Below are positions 23,719-36,118 of a stretch of 64,000 nucleotides of DNA, piece by piece; the first letter of the stretch is position 1, and each line of letters opens with the position of its first letter. The position numbers and the translations under genes were made by a program. The DNA lies in NCBI GenBank assembly GCA_030248295.1, contig JASANH010000626.1:2467198-2531197 (forward strand), in the 5' to 3' direction. This DNA is from Mesodorylaimus sp. YZB2_4. Lineage: Eukaryota > Nematoda > Enoplea > Dorylaimida > Dorylaimidae. The notes under the pieces are model-generated. The model was not told the DNA's origin, ran no database searches, and saw only the letters and a program-made list of their open reading frames with translations.

Positions 23719-24877
23719 CGACCTCTCCCAATCGGTTTTTTGTGAGCAGATGAAAAAGAGAACTCATAATATCAAGCTTAATGGATGTACCCGGGGCGCG
23801 CTCGAAACCTGATTAAGGCTTAGGGCCCTGGATCGTTTCCTGTTATAGAGAAGTCCAACTGTTGATCCAGGTGACTGAAAGCAAACCCCAATACACTGAG
23901 AATTACTCGATACGACCCACCCACTGCATTGAGTCATTTTAATAATATACGCTAACCAAATAAAACTGAATAATAATTCATATAAAGAATATTTTTAATG
24001 GCGCTCCCAATGTGTAATTACTTGTCGACATTGCTATTGCTATTGATATACTTCGGTAGTCAAGCACTCTAAGGAGCACTCCAAGGGCGCCACACACTAC
24101 ATGGAGCATGGGGCTTTGAAGCAATCAGAAATGGGCCTTTGGAAGGCAGCATGAATAGGGCCCTCTATTGATCGCCATTGCCACTGTAGAGGGTTGGGCA
24201 GGCATGCAGTGGATTCTGTCATCTACGAGTGAGTGTGTGCTACGAAGAGACAGAAGAATGAGATCAGGACAGGATACGAAAGATTCGCCCCTTTCGAACC
24301 ATTCATCATATTACCCCAGAATAGAAAGATGTGGGGAACAAGTGAGGTCAAGGTGTACCAAAGATATAGCGAGGCCACAGAAGAGGTCAGGGGTTTCATA
24401 AAATACGTACATCGACGAGTCTGTAGCGGGTTGGATATGATAGGATAGTATCAATCCTGTAACTGCTACTGATAAGATATCATTGATGTGCAGGTGCCAC
24501 ATCTGAAACCATAGGTTACCCACGTCGTCCATGGGGATCCGTTCTAATTAGCCAGCGTAATTGTAAGATAGGGTTGACCCCACCGGTACAGCAGGTATGC
24601 TCCAACCCCTTCGTTCTCTGTCTCAAACTGGCCAGGTCAGGGTGTGGCCTGTCTGCTTCCTGTTGGTGTGCCAGTGCCTGGTTCAAACTGCTGCCGCGCG
24701 CGGCCGCTAGTAAAGCACTTGTGGATTCTGGTGTCTTGTTTTGGGTCGGGCGCAAGCCCTTACAAGTACCTGTTTTACAAGAACATCACGAAAAGCATAT
24801 AAAAGCTGTACCGTATTTGACAGGATTTATACAAAAAAATGATCAACAACTCAGCAGTAATCAGAGTCACGAGGGGA
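23719..24877. other. Intergenic, nothing recognised
   Basis: No splice-compatible coding exons with known motifs on either strand. Confidence 0.45.
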
Positions 24878-25869
24878 CTAACAAAAACCACAAGATTTTA
24901 AACATCGATGTTGCACAAGTAGAGGTTTGTAGCAGCTGTATTTTTCCCATCTTAGCTTTGGAACAATGTTTCTTTCACACCATTTTGTAAATGACGTGCC
25001 ATCAGTGGCCACCTGGTCTCGGCATCCATATGACGGAACAGTTAACGTCTTTTCGGCTTCAGCAACTGCAAAGAGTAAATTGGACAATAATTTTTTAGGG
25101 GGTTGGTCACCAGACAGTACCCTCAATTTTTTTAGCCTGTCTGCACCTGTAGCGGGCCAGCACTCAGGATATGATCACGAGTAGGAGAGTCGTGAAGCAC
25201 CTACGTCCCAGGATGGGAGCGGGCGAGAAAGGGGAGCCCTTCCTGACTGGTTTCAAGGACCAGGCTACTGATTCTGTGTGGTGTCGGCGTCTTTTAACTT
25301 CTGGCTTCATGTGTGCCGAGTGTCCCTGGCGGTCAAGACCTGCAAGGTTTATGGTTTTCTGGACCTTCCTCATCGACAGGGACCTAGGACATGACCAGTG
25401 AATCGCCATAAGCAATGACCAGGGGACGCCAAACCACCTGCACCAACGCGGACGCTGGGCTTCTCACTCACGCTATCACCTGAAAGAGATCTTTCCAAAG
25501 ACAACTCGTTTGCGCATGTTTTGCAACACCAGATTCTTCCAAAAAACCAATTCTGCAGGCAGTATTCGGTGCCATTACGCATCGCTAAACCCCTCGAACA
25601 GAAATAATCGCTTTTCGTGTTTGTGCACTGCGGCAACTTTGGCCGCGTCTGATACGATGGAAGACAAGGATTGCGGGCAGTACACGGCTGACCACCACCT
25701 TCAATCTCTTTCAATTTATCGATCACAAATTTTTCAATTTCCAACACGCATTTGCCTCTCCCAAACCATAAGGCGAGAAACATCACACCTAAATGTAGGG
25801 CGGAATTGGAGAATCAGACAGATGGACTTAAAGAGATGACTTACAGAAATATGATCCTTGAGCAACCAT
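24878..25869 (-). CDS. Small secreted protein with a ShKT-like C-terminal domain
   Basis: Exons 25869-25845, 25788-25480 and 25065-24878 join with phase-1 introns to about 173 residues. The start gives a signal peptide (MVAQGSYFCVMFLALWFG). The C-terminal 50 residues hold six cysteines ending C-x3-C-x2-C at the terminus, as in ShKT domains. An upstream cysteine-rich block with a second C-x2-C may be a diverged copy. ShKT domains are common in nematode secreted proteins, where they serve as potassium-channel-binding or disulfide-stabilised modules of mixed function. Intron 2 is about 410 bp. The specific role is unknown, and nothing here shows that it is a toxin. Confidence 0.68.
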
Positions 25870-27113
25870 TTTGAGACGATAAGACAAGTTCTTCACTCGC
25901 TGTTTTCAAATTATTGGTGACATGGAGCATTTCAGAAGCTTATATACCGCTTGGACTTTACAATGACTATGTCTGATCGTGAGGTGAAATATCATTTTGC
26001 ATAGTAGTCAGACAACAAACAGTGACAGTGCCGATGACCCAAACACACAGATATTGGTATCTTATGCTTAGCTTGGTAATTATTCACATCGAAATGTGTT
26101 ATGCAGACCAACACTCCAAGGGGCAAACAAGGAGTTGTTTTGAGTGCTTGGAACAAACTAGTCATGACCAATACCATGCGAGGCATCAACAACAGGTTGC
26201 CCCTTACGACACGTTTATGAGCAAATACAATTAGAAAATTTAAAATACAAACATCAGCGCAGCTATATAGTCAATCTGAGTGAAAGGAGTAAGGCAGCAG
26301 ACAGCGACAGAAACAAATGTTAATTCCATAAATATGTTCAGAATTTGCCAGTCAATACGAGTAGACAGAAACTAAAGGAGCAAGGTCGTAATCACGCCGA
26401 CGATTTCAAGACTGTGAAAGGACAGCAAATCTTTTTTCACATACGCTTATCAGGTTCACAGACGTTAGGAAATCTTGGTTTCACCTAACAGTAATTTTTC
26501 GAGGATTGCTGATTCGATCCTTATCACATGGGCGACTATGATGTCAGCCGCGTTTCTGATCATAAATACAAAATAATAAAAGCAGATAACTATGATCAGG
26601 GCGTGAAGTAACTTGGCAATCAGGCAAGACATCGAGATTGAAGTCATTATTGATTGACACTAGCGCAATATTGACGCATTGGCACCGCATTCACACAGTC
26701 ATAGACTACATGTTCGCCCTGTACATTACTATATAAGCAGTCTAGCTAGTGGGCCTGAAACTCTTTAATCTCGAATTGCCTGCTGATGCTGATGCATTGA
26801 AATCACCGAGTTAGAAACGTATTTTTCCAGGTGACCTAGTTAAAGCGGGTGAACAAACATTCGCCTATGACCTATCCTGGTTTACAAAAGAGGACTCATC
26901 TCAAGCTAGATTTTTCCATTCTTGGAATGGCGCCTTGTATGCATTGCTGAGCACTGTTGGTATTTCCAAAATACACGAGTCTTTATTTTTGGACGTGCAA
27001 AATACCGAATATTAGCAATTTGGGCGCCACCGAAAAGGCTAGAATAAGAATAGGGCACATACTCGCAGGCGATCTTACGTCATTAAAGAGAACTGTAATA
27101 GGAACTAGCCAGG
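25870..27113. other. Intergenic, one small hydrophobic frame
   Basis: The only coding hint is a minus-strand 60-codon frame at 26465-26647 with a hydrophobic stretch (IIVICFYYFVFMI). It has no family match, and I do not call it as a gene. Confidence 0.35.
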
Positions 27114-30100
27114 TCATTTCTTCAGTTTTATATAAATAGCCATGCTAGTGAAGACAACGATTTCGAATAAAGAAATCATGCCAAGGCCCAGCCAATTGCC
27201 AATATTGGCAAAGATATCGGACACCAGCTGCAACAGCTAAAAACAAAATGATTTTATATTTTTGAAAAATAGAAATGGACAGTTATAGCCTCGTACTGTG
27301 AATTCTCCAAATCCCATCATATGAACGCTCGTTAATGTTCCATAATAGATATCGATGCGACTGTAGCTGCTGCTGCAAATAGGGACACACTGTTGGAACA
27401 ATTAGACATAAAACAGGATATGCCAGCATACTTTACACTGCTCTTGCAGTTGCTGTAATTGCTTCCCTGTAACCCCTCGCACATTGGCGGCTGGAAAAGA
27501 TGTCAGTAACTAACGCATTTTCAGCTGCATAAGTTCCTTACTATTATGTTAGGCGCTGGCCAAGCCGCTGATGTTTGCAGAATATTATGTACAGATGATC
27601 TAAGTATAGTACGACCGACGTATTGTAAATGCTTCTCCAGACAAACTCTTTTCACTGCTTACTTGCAAGCTGGCAAACATTGGCATGCAGCGACTGACAT
27701 TTCGTCAGCGGCATTCTCGCTGGCGTTATCAATACAAGCTTCTAAACAAGTGTTGCAGTGAGTGTCTGTAAACTAGTAAAGCAAAGCTGCTTACTTTTTG
27801 TTATATCACAATAGACGCCCCCTTCTGGCAATGGGTAACGTGGATCAGAGCACTCGCAGAATTTGCTCACCATTCGCTGATAGCAGCTGGCCATGCATGT
27901 CTGAAGCCAATGTACCCAACATGTGAATCTCTACATGTGTGGAAGAAGCAATGAGATTCAGAATCTTAAATTCGGGCCCTCAGGCGCCTCGATTAGTAGC
28001 ATGCTGCAGTTCTGCCTTGTTTATACAAATGAGCTAGGAATCTCTGCTTGACCAATGTGTAACTCAAATGAGTTATTCACCCGCTGCCCTAAGAGTTACT
28101 GTTTACTCGAAACCCACAAAATCGGATTGTTTTTCTTACCTCCACAGAATAAGACTTGTTGACGTAAAAGTTGTCCGCCTTGCTCGTTGTATTAGTTGCA
28201 CAGGGTTCGTACGGCTCACCTGCGATTAAAACCTCCACCTGTGCAGAGACGTGCTTGGTGATTGTAATGTTATACAGTATATGTGTTATTCTTTTGTATT
28301 GAATGTACCTTGCTGACAGAGAAGCTGTAGTAGAAGCCGGCTGTGCATAAAACTGCCAAAGTGCTCATCATCGGCTGCTGATCAGGTTCATGAAGCAGGA
28401 TCTTGTATCCGTTGCTCATAATAAAAGGGAGAAAATCCGATGATGGCATTTGTAAAATCATACTCAAACCCATCTTCTGGCCTGCTCTAACTGTAAAGTG
28501 AGTGTTGGCGATTGGGTTGAATGTGTAGCAGTTGCCGTAATTTGGGTCTGTGAACTTTAGAAAATCCCTGTAAAAGAAGCGATTAGTGTCAATTCTGTCG
28601 GCGCAAATATGTTTGGCCAACTTTGCCATGTCGCATGGGCTGGATCTGTACTGGCACCAATGCACAAAATCGTCGAGCTGGTAGCCGAGTGACGAGAGAA
28701 GATCAGCATCCAGACCCAAATATTGAATAACATACGGGAGTGTGTCTTCCAATTGATTTGCCCAAGACAGCGAGTCTATTTCAGCTGAAGGCTAGAATGG
28801 TTTCTTTCTTCTATTTAGTACAGTATCGGTCAAGCAGGATGTCCAAAACTTACTGTAGGGATCTTTTTTAACTGGCATGCGTTATCGCTACACGCAGTGG
28901 CCTCTGTAGTGGTAGTATCGCCTGACAGATCAGGAAGTGTGACCCTGTTCTTGGCGAAAATAGTTCTTTTTCTCAGTCTCGGGTACAGACTTCGTTTTCG
29001 CAGAACAGTGACTGTAGCACTGGACGTCTGGGAGGAATAGTTGACGTCATCCCAGCCAATGTGATCTAATGAAAGGTTTGATCGAGTTTCAGCTTCTGTT
29101 TAAGTAACACAAAACATTGAGTGGTCTGAATACCTTCTGTCATAATTGCTTCTCTGTTTCTGATGTCTTCCCTTGCAGAAGAATCATGGACATTTTCTAG
29201 AGCACTGCCAGATGTAGAGGAGAAGCTATAACTATCTTCGTTTTGGGGGCTGGAAAATTCTTCAATACTTCTCGCTCTTTCCGAGTACATCAGACCTTTC
29301 TCGTCAAAAACTGCATGGCTTGTTTCGAGTGCTTCTGTTAAAAGAAGTGGGCTTTCTGCCGCTGAAAACGTACTTGTGGCCTGTTTAGTTGTAAAGATCG
29401 TAGACAGACTTAAAAATGTTCTTCTTAATAGCTTGGATGTCTTGCTTTCAGTTAGGGGTCCCCAAGAAGCAGTAGTCTCTTGCGGAAGTGGTACTGTAGT
29501 TAGCATTCCGTCTTCAATTGACAGACTAGAAGTCTCCAAATGCATTTTCAGTGGAGGCTCTACATGTGTATTTTCAGTGGAGTGATCTTCTTGGATGGCT
29601 TCTGTAATTGTCTGCAATGTTGTGGTAAAATTTGCACACCAGCGCAGCTTGTACTAACTACACTTGAAGTTGTGTCAGTGCTTGTGATGCCTATAAGTTC
29701 CCCTCCTGAAATGACTGAAGTATCTAGTGTGCTACTGATACCTTGAAACGTCGTTTGCGATGCACCAATCCTTCGATAATCCTCCATGCCAGCTAAAACA
29801 GCGAAAGAAATATGGCTGGACGTCGGCTCTGACGAAGCGTGATGGATTGCTGCTACTGAGTTGCTAGTACCTATTAAAATGTTTTGATCTACTTTGATTT
29901 CAGAACATTCCAGTTGCATGTTCCAGTGTCGAATGATTAAGCTTTGGCTGATGATTTCATCCGTGTGTGTCCAAACCCCTGGGTCGTCCACATCGCAAGA
30001 CGTTACGGCAGGAGCACCAACTGCGCCTGGGTCTGACAATTGGGACACCTTTGTCAGAAAAGCAGCTGGCGGGGCGGCATAGTTATTTGGTGCTTTTGTG

Positions 30101-33100
30101 ATGTTTATGGTCTGAACGACACGATCAGCAATGTTTCCACAACTGTCCGTTAAATGCCATGTGCGCTCGATCAAGGATGAACATTTTGTGGTATAAACGG
30201 AGTCCTCGTACGACAAGTTGAAGGGAGTGCATCTTGGGTCAACAACTGCCGATGCTGGTTTTGGACTTTTCTCATCTTGTGGCAGCGGTATTGTATGAAA
30301 ATTGCATGAGAATATTTGGCAATAAGGATCAGGCACATTGATACGGGGGATCGTAGCCGCCAGATCTTCATCAATTAGTCCATCTTGGTCGTCGTCCAGG
30401 AAGTTTCGGATTTCTTCATCAATCCAGCCGTCGCAATCGTTGTCCTTGCCGTCTGGTGGCTTGCCATCATCCGATTTGGTACAGAAGTGAGAAGCAGGTG
30501 TGAGTAGCCTTCCAGCAGTGTATGCATAGGAGCACTTGTATCCGTATCCGTACATAGTCAGGCTGAACCGCGCGCTGACATCGGCATGCGTGATTCGGAA
30601 GGAAGTCGGGACACCTTTGCAGGCAAATTGATACTGGAAAGCGGTCAGTGACGTTCCAGGAATTTGATGCGGTTCTAAGGGGCCCAGAAACGTTTGATTG
30701 TTCAGCAGAAGCCCAGAGGCCTTGGAAGAATCGATTATGATTTTCATAAAATGGACAGAAAATGTTGGATGACAAGTAACGACAAAATAGTTTCGGGAAA
30801 ATGCGTCTGTTGGTGGCAGCAATAGTAGAGACGGGTCTGTTTGTTGGCCTATAATAGGCATGGCTGGTACAAGCGCCATAGCAATCTTATCGTTCTTTAT
30901 CGTCAAAAAAACGGACTTTCGCCTCTGGCGGACACAACCAGTCAGAGAATATCATTTTTCTTCATTTTTCTTACCTGGATATGAGATTCTCGTAAGAATT
31001 TGAGCTACTAGTATTGGCTGATTCGAAGTCAAGTACGAATATTCATTGTGCACGGTGAATATATCCAGATATTGTCCAGCATTCAGTGTGAACGACTCGT
31101 ACTTGGAGATTCCAAAACGCTCGACTTTTGTCCCATTCATCAGAGCAAGTACTTTGAAAAATTCATATGGCATTGCACAATACTTTTTGTCAGTGCAGCA
31201 GCTTGGTTTGCTGACGGTTGGTGTTTCGTGTTGGAATGGCACGAGTGGGAATTTTTTTCCGAATGTCGTCGTTGGTGGAAGCTAGAACACATACAAGTTT
31301 TCTAGCGATAAGTTACAGGACATCATCTGGGTTGATCAGGAGTTGTTGACTCTAAAAATCTATTCAATCACCTCATCAGACAATCATATCGATCACCGAA
31401 TCATACTGAGCTGATCATTATTGATGATTGGTAAGCCAATTATAGATATTTCAGTCAATTATCATTTTTCGAATTCCTATCAGTCATATCGATTTTTATC
31501 ACTATTTTCACATTGGCTCTTTTGTATCAACCAAAAGCACTTTATCACAACAATAGTAGCTGCTTATAACACTGCTTTTTCCATATCTTTCTAATCATCA
31601 AGGCCGCAGGTCTGGTGCATTGGATAAACCTTATTGCGCAAAGGGCACAAAATATTTTCTTTGAGACTACGCCTCTCTGTGCAGGAGCCCAGTTTCTAAA
31701 AAGCAGGTCCGCGAGCTCCGGGCTCTACATAGAAAATTGTGCTATAGCCCTTAGTTATAGAGGCTCTGTCCGTGAGAAAGATATTTTCTGCCCTTTAAGC
31801 AAAACGGCGCGGTAAAATCATGTCGAATGCACCCCCTCCATGCGCGGCAGACATGTGGTCTTTGACAGGAAAACAGAACGGTGCGATAATTAGCTGTAGA
31901 TGAACCATAACTTATGTAGATGAGTGCTTTTGACTGATTAGATTTGAAAATACTGATATGATATGGCCGAGATGAAATAATCCGACCAACAGAAATTTGT
32001 CATGGTAAGTGACTGATCGATTGATGGTCGACCAAGAGAGGGATAATTAGCTAGTCGTTTGCTGCTCGATATGATCGGATGATCTAACAAAATGATCGGG
32101 CGATTAATTAGTTGATCGATCGCCCCATCACATTAATAAGTCCATCAGTCAACTGGTTGGCCGATCGACCAGTCGATCGGGTAATCGATCGACTAATAAA
32201 AGTGATCTGGTTGATCAACCTATATCCTCATATCCACAGTCTTGCGCACAGCTCCGACATGTGGCGTTCTTACTTTATCACAAGCAAACAGTTGCCGTAA
32301 AGAACCCGACTATTCTTAAGCTAAGTTGACTTAAACCAGTTTTCTTAATGAGGACTTGTCTTATCTTTTATGCAACGGGGCCCAGATACCGTAAAATCCT
32401 CGTCTAAGCAGCTTTCTCATTACGCTGATTAGGACAGCAGGAGTCAAGTATCTCCCAGGTCTTTCATATGCGTTACAAAGTGTAGCACCGAATGTAACAG
32501 TAAAAGATAAGATTCTGTTTCTTTCTTTTGCATTAAAGGAAAGAGCTTGTTTCACATGAAATGCTGAAGTCTGTTTTGGCAGAATGGCAAAAACAGTATA
32601 CAGTATACAGTGGTCGAAAATATCTGCAGTGGTACCAACCCTTTTACAGCAGGGGAATGAAAACAATCGTAGATCATGGAAACAATGGAAACAAACAGCG
32701 ACAGGGACCCTACCTGCTCAATGACAACGTCGCATGCTTGGCATCCCGCTGGATAACGCAGGCAGCCGACACCCGTCATCACAGCAATCGGTTTATCCGA
32801 TAGGATTTTCGTGCCTGACATATCAGCATTGAGGGGAATGTCGATGACATCCATCTCATTAGCTTTGTACGGAGTTGCCTGTCCGGCTGGCCACACTACG
32901 TTTACCGTCGTGTCGTTGTATGCAGCGATGATATGTGCTCGGGACCCGAATTTCGACGTGGCGCTGTAGATCTCCATGAGCATGTACTCCATGCCCAGCG
33001 TATCAACAGGAAACAGTAACGTGCCGTCGCCAGTCGTGCCGCCAAGATGCATGGTATAAGCCACGAAATCGTGATCAGCTTCTATCTTTAATCCAGGTGG

Positions 33101-33956
33101 GATTTGATTCTTTGGAACTGCGAATTGATACACCTTGGTGTTATCGATTGTTATAACTGTTGTTGAGTAGGATGGTTTTTCAAAACTCCATCTTTTGTCT
33201 GTGATTGTGATGTTAAAAGGGAAGGAGGAATCGGTTGCGAGCATAAGTAACTGGACTGCTGAACTGGATGGAGTAGCATCGGTATCTTGAAGAAATGTTG
33301 TGTAGAATAATTTGCCAACATTGTCTGCGATGCCTAAATATACAGTATACTGAAAAACATGCTTACTGCACTGTGTAGATTCATACACGAATACCTGACG
33401 GTTCCGCAATTTGACGACGTCGTCTTGCCAGACTTGGTGGATTCAGCTCAGCGGATAGATTGACAGCTTGGGAAACCATGTGAAGGGCTGTTAAATTGGG
33501 GTCATTGCTCCAGTTCTGTTGGCCTAGTATGATAGCTGAGCTAACATCGGCAATCTAAACCAAGACATATGATTGCAAATCCTATGGTCTTATGGCTGCA
33601 AACTTACAGAATTGAACAGCTGCGGCACCTTCTTTTTTAATTCTGAGACCTTGTAAGGGTTCAAACTGCAGAATGACACTGATGGGAATTCCAAAGATCC
33701 AGTCTCAATCTAAAATCGGAGTTCATCGCCCTGGGAACGAATTCTGAATTTGGACTTCTACTCTTACCAAAATATCCGTTCCAACTGGAAAATCAAGAAA
33801 ATGGATCACCGAATGGGCGAGTAAGGTCACAGACACAGCAAAGAAAAAAAGGGAAACTAGAGACCAAAGAATTTTAACTGTTAATGTTTGTGCGTCAACA
33901 ATGATAGAAATTATGCGAAGGGTGGAACTAAGGAACCCTTCCTTCACATACTCCAT
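27114..33956 (-). CDS. DEG/ENaC channel with IgGFc-binding, metal-binding and HYR-like insert
   Basis: Exons 33956-33768, 33709-33608, 33554-33395, 33333-32714, 31281-30975, 30863-29662, 29611-29134, 29095-28854, 28791-28309, 28238-28140, 27900-27795, a variable pair, and 27236-27114. All phases agree; about 1420 residues. Order: helix 1 with DFPVGTDIL (1-63); FPSVSFCSLNPYKVSEL (64-97), a DEG/ENaC hallmark; RRRR (141-144); IgGFc-binding domain (about 152-560) with VIEQLPPTTTFGKKF; acidic DNDCDGWIDEE and DDDQDGLIDED (about 592-627); HYR-like block with RTWHLTDSCGNIADR; Ser/Thr-rich linker; two LRKR sites (1051-1063); DEG/ENaC finger with DPNYGNCYTFN; cysteine-rich domain; helix 2 with WLGLGMISLFEIV. 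The insert sits in the finger. C. elegans EGAS channels, with EGF repeats there, are the nearest precedent I know. Role inferred: ligand- or matrix-gated cation channel. Confidence 0.85.
27297..27765 (-). other. Two alternative exon routes in the channel's conserved cysteine region
   Basis: After exon 27900-27795 (phase 1) two routes keep frame. Route X uses 27765-27663, ending AACQCLPAC, then enters at 27372. Route Y uses 27490-27432, ending EQCK, then enters at 27389 and reads CVPIC. Both give the C-x-C-x2-P/I-x-C pattern of the family and then SSYSRIDIYYGTLTS. The intron before exon X would be only 29 nt, which may block that route or show that X is not used. Confidence 0.5.
31330..32225. 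repeat. Intronic repeat with GATCGAT arrays at both ends
   Basis: Within the 1.4-kb intron 32713-31282 of the fused channel, dense GATCGAT/TGATC units lie at about 31330-31500 and 31990-32220. Both outer edges carry GGTTGATCA in inverted orientation. This looks like the other array-ended elements, but I find no convincing 8-bp target duplication. Confidence 0.45.
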
Positions 33957-35181
33957 GGTGGCACTGAATAAAAATCTGGACCTGTCGTTAAGCCTACATG
34001 ATAGCGCCTTGGCGTTTTTAAGCTCACCATCAAGCTCTCACTCGTAGTTATGGTTAGCTACCAAAAAATTCTTTATTTGTAAGTGGATAAAAACAATGTA
34101 AAGGCCATTGTTTGTTGCCATAAATTATTACGCCTCGTCAAATATTTCCGCATCACAGCTATTGCACGGCTAGCCAGTTTTATTAGGGACTCATAAAAAT
34201 TTTACTTTGGCGATAGTTTTTTCCCGCTATCTTTTTTATTGACCATCAGCAGCATCAATTCGTGGCAGTTACTTCTCTGGAAAACGATTATTGCCAAGAG
34301 ACGCTTACCATCAACACTGGAGCAAACTTTTTGACGAGACTTTATGCTTTTGCTTTATTGGGCCAAAAACAGGGTTTGTTACCAGTTTCCCTGCTGAGGA
34401 TGTTATTGGTGTTATGTTTGCAGCCTGTATAGGTATGTAGCTGTAGTTTTACGGGCTATTGGATGCAATTCTAACGGAAGCTGATCTGAAATGACCGAGT
34501 CCGTATTACATGAAATACTTTACTGTATGTTTTTCCCGTTTTAGGCCTGATTCTTGACTATTTTGTTCCGCAGCCGATCGAGGATCACCTTGAAAGCGTG
34601 GCACAGCAATTCCTCTGTGTGTCCTTGGGATTCCTGGCGGACTGGTTTCTCAGACAGATGTTCAAGAGCCGCTGTATTCGCTCTTCCGTCCTCTAATAGG
34701 CACATCGAAGTCAAAGGTGCCCCGACAGTTACAGTTATACAACCTTGTGTACAAACCAGTCTTAATCACCAGAGATACGGTGATGGCAATCAGCCAGTGG
34801 GGCCGACAAACGCTTTCTCAGTGTGATACGCCAAGGAAATTCAAGTCGATAATAATCTGTCGCAGTCAGGAACTGGTTGTGAGTTGAAGCAACAAAGTAC
34901 TAAATGTGGTTGACCATGCGTGACAACACTATCTCCATTATCTCCAAGGTCCTCGGTCCATGAGCTAATGTCTGCATGGTTGAACTTCCCTTACAGTCAA
35001 GTTCAGGCATGTACATAAAGCGCAAACTGACAATGAGAGATATAAGTACAGAGCATACCAGTATACTGTAGGCACTGTAGACTGAATATGGTAGCTCCGT
35101 TAAATCCATTTATCCGCACTGTTGGCGTTATAAGGCTGGTATCAGCAACCTAAACTCAGGCGATAGTCAAGGAATCATGAT
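33957..35181. other. Intergenic upstream of the fused channel
   Basis: About 1.2 kb. It contains a minus-strand 69-codon frame (35109-34900) with a hydrophobic N-terminus (LVCSVLISLIVSL) that I cannot connect to other exons. The promoter of the fused channel should lie here. Confidence 0.4.
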
Positions 35182-35189
35182 CAGGAAAC

Positions 35190-36118
35190 TCACGGTCGGA
35201 TTGGTTCCGTATGTTTTGGTTCGGTTTCGGTTTCGATTTCGGTTCTAGGTAATCGGTTCGGTTCAATTCTCGGTTCTTTCGCTTTCGATTCTAAACCTTT
35301 CAGTTCGGTTCGAGAGCACTGGTTTTTTCTGTGCAAATTAGCGTTAACTTAGACCGTTATCTGTGGTATTGTACCTCCACAAAGCATGCTGCATAGCAAA
35401 TCTCCATCATAGAAAATGAAAGCAAGCCACATAATATGCTGAAGCTGAAAAATCATATGAATTCTAATCAAAATGCTCATTACGCTCGCGCGCAAGCACA
35501 CCTTCATTACCACTAGGCTGGCGTATGAATCAAGCGAGCTAGGTGTTACCTAGTCTGCAAGGCAATAATTCCACAGATGCAGGTTCAGATTGCCCTAAAA
35601 CTCAACTTCCCAGAATAATTCAACAAAAAACCGCTTCCCAGACACGCAACAATATTCTAAGCAAGCCACGATGGCGCATTTGAATACCATATCAGTATTT
35701 TAAAGGCGCCAAAAACTTCCATTGCTTCGGCAAGATCTCAGCTTTTCATAATGGAAAACACCCTTTGGAGCAGCGGCATTGTCGAGAGAGCTAACAAGAA
35801 GACAAAGTGCCAATATCTGAAGATGCCCAAGTATGCCCTGAAAATCTCAGATTGCCCCGGAAATGTCACTGCCCCAAAACCTGCCCCGACAGCTTACAAT
35901 GGCTGAGATTTAGGGCAATTGCCCTGAACCTGGCAACACTGCAGCGTGTTCCGCTGCCTGTGTGCTGCTAGCGCGTGTGAAAGGCTGGTGCATCCATGGA
36001 TAAAGGGTTGTGCGACACCAGCTGCTTGGTGCACCATGGAGCTGCAACAACGCCGAAAGAGGTGGAACCGAAATTTCGGTTCGGCTCGATTCCTGGAACC
36101 GAACCGATCCGCCCGTGA
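35190..36118. mobile_element. hAT-like non-autonomous element with GGTTC arrays
   Basis: Perfect 8-bp target duplication CAGGAAAC (35182-35189 and 36119-36126). The inverted ends read TCACGGTCGGATTGGTTC on the left and, reversed, TCACGGGCGGATCGGTTC on the right (16 of 18). GGTTCGGTTTC units follow inside the left end (about 35215-35310) and their complements precede the right end (about 36060-36105). No transposase frame. Confidence 0.8.

Noticed and set aside
24878-25869. Calling the ShKT-like protein a toxin
   Set aside because: ShKT domains are widespread in non-toxic secreted proteins; the sequence gives no direct sign of toxicity.
26465-26647. 60-codon hydrophobic frame, possible membrane peptide
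   Set aside because: No homologue recognised and no splice partners found.
31330-32225. hAT element with 8-bp duplication
   Set aside because: Candidate flanking 8-mers match only partly, so I list it as a repeat and not as an element.
34554-34826. 91-codon plus-strand frame
   Set aside because: No recognised motif and no conserved partner in the duplicated regions.
34900-35109. 69-codon frame with signal-like N-terminus
   Set aside because: Could not be linked to further exons; too short to judge alone.
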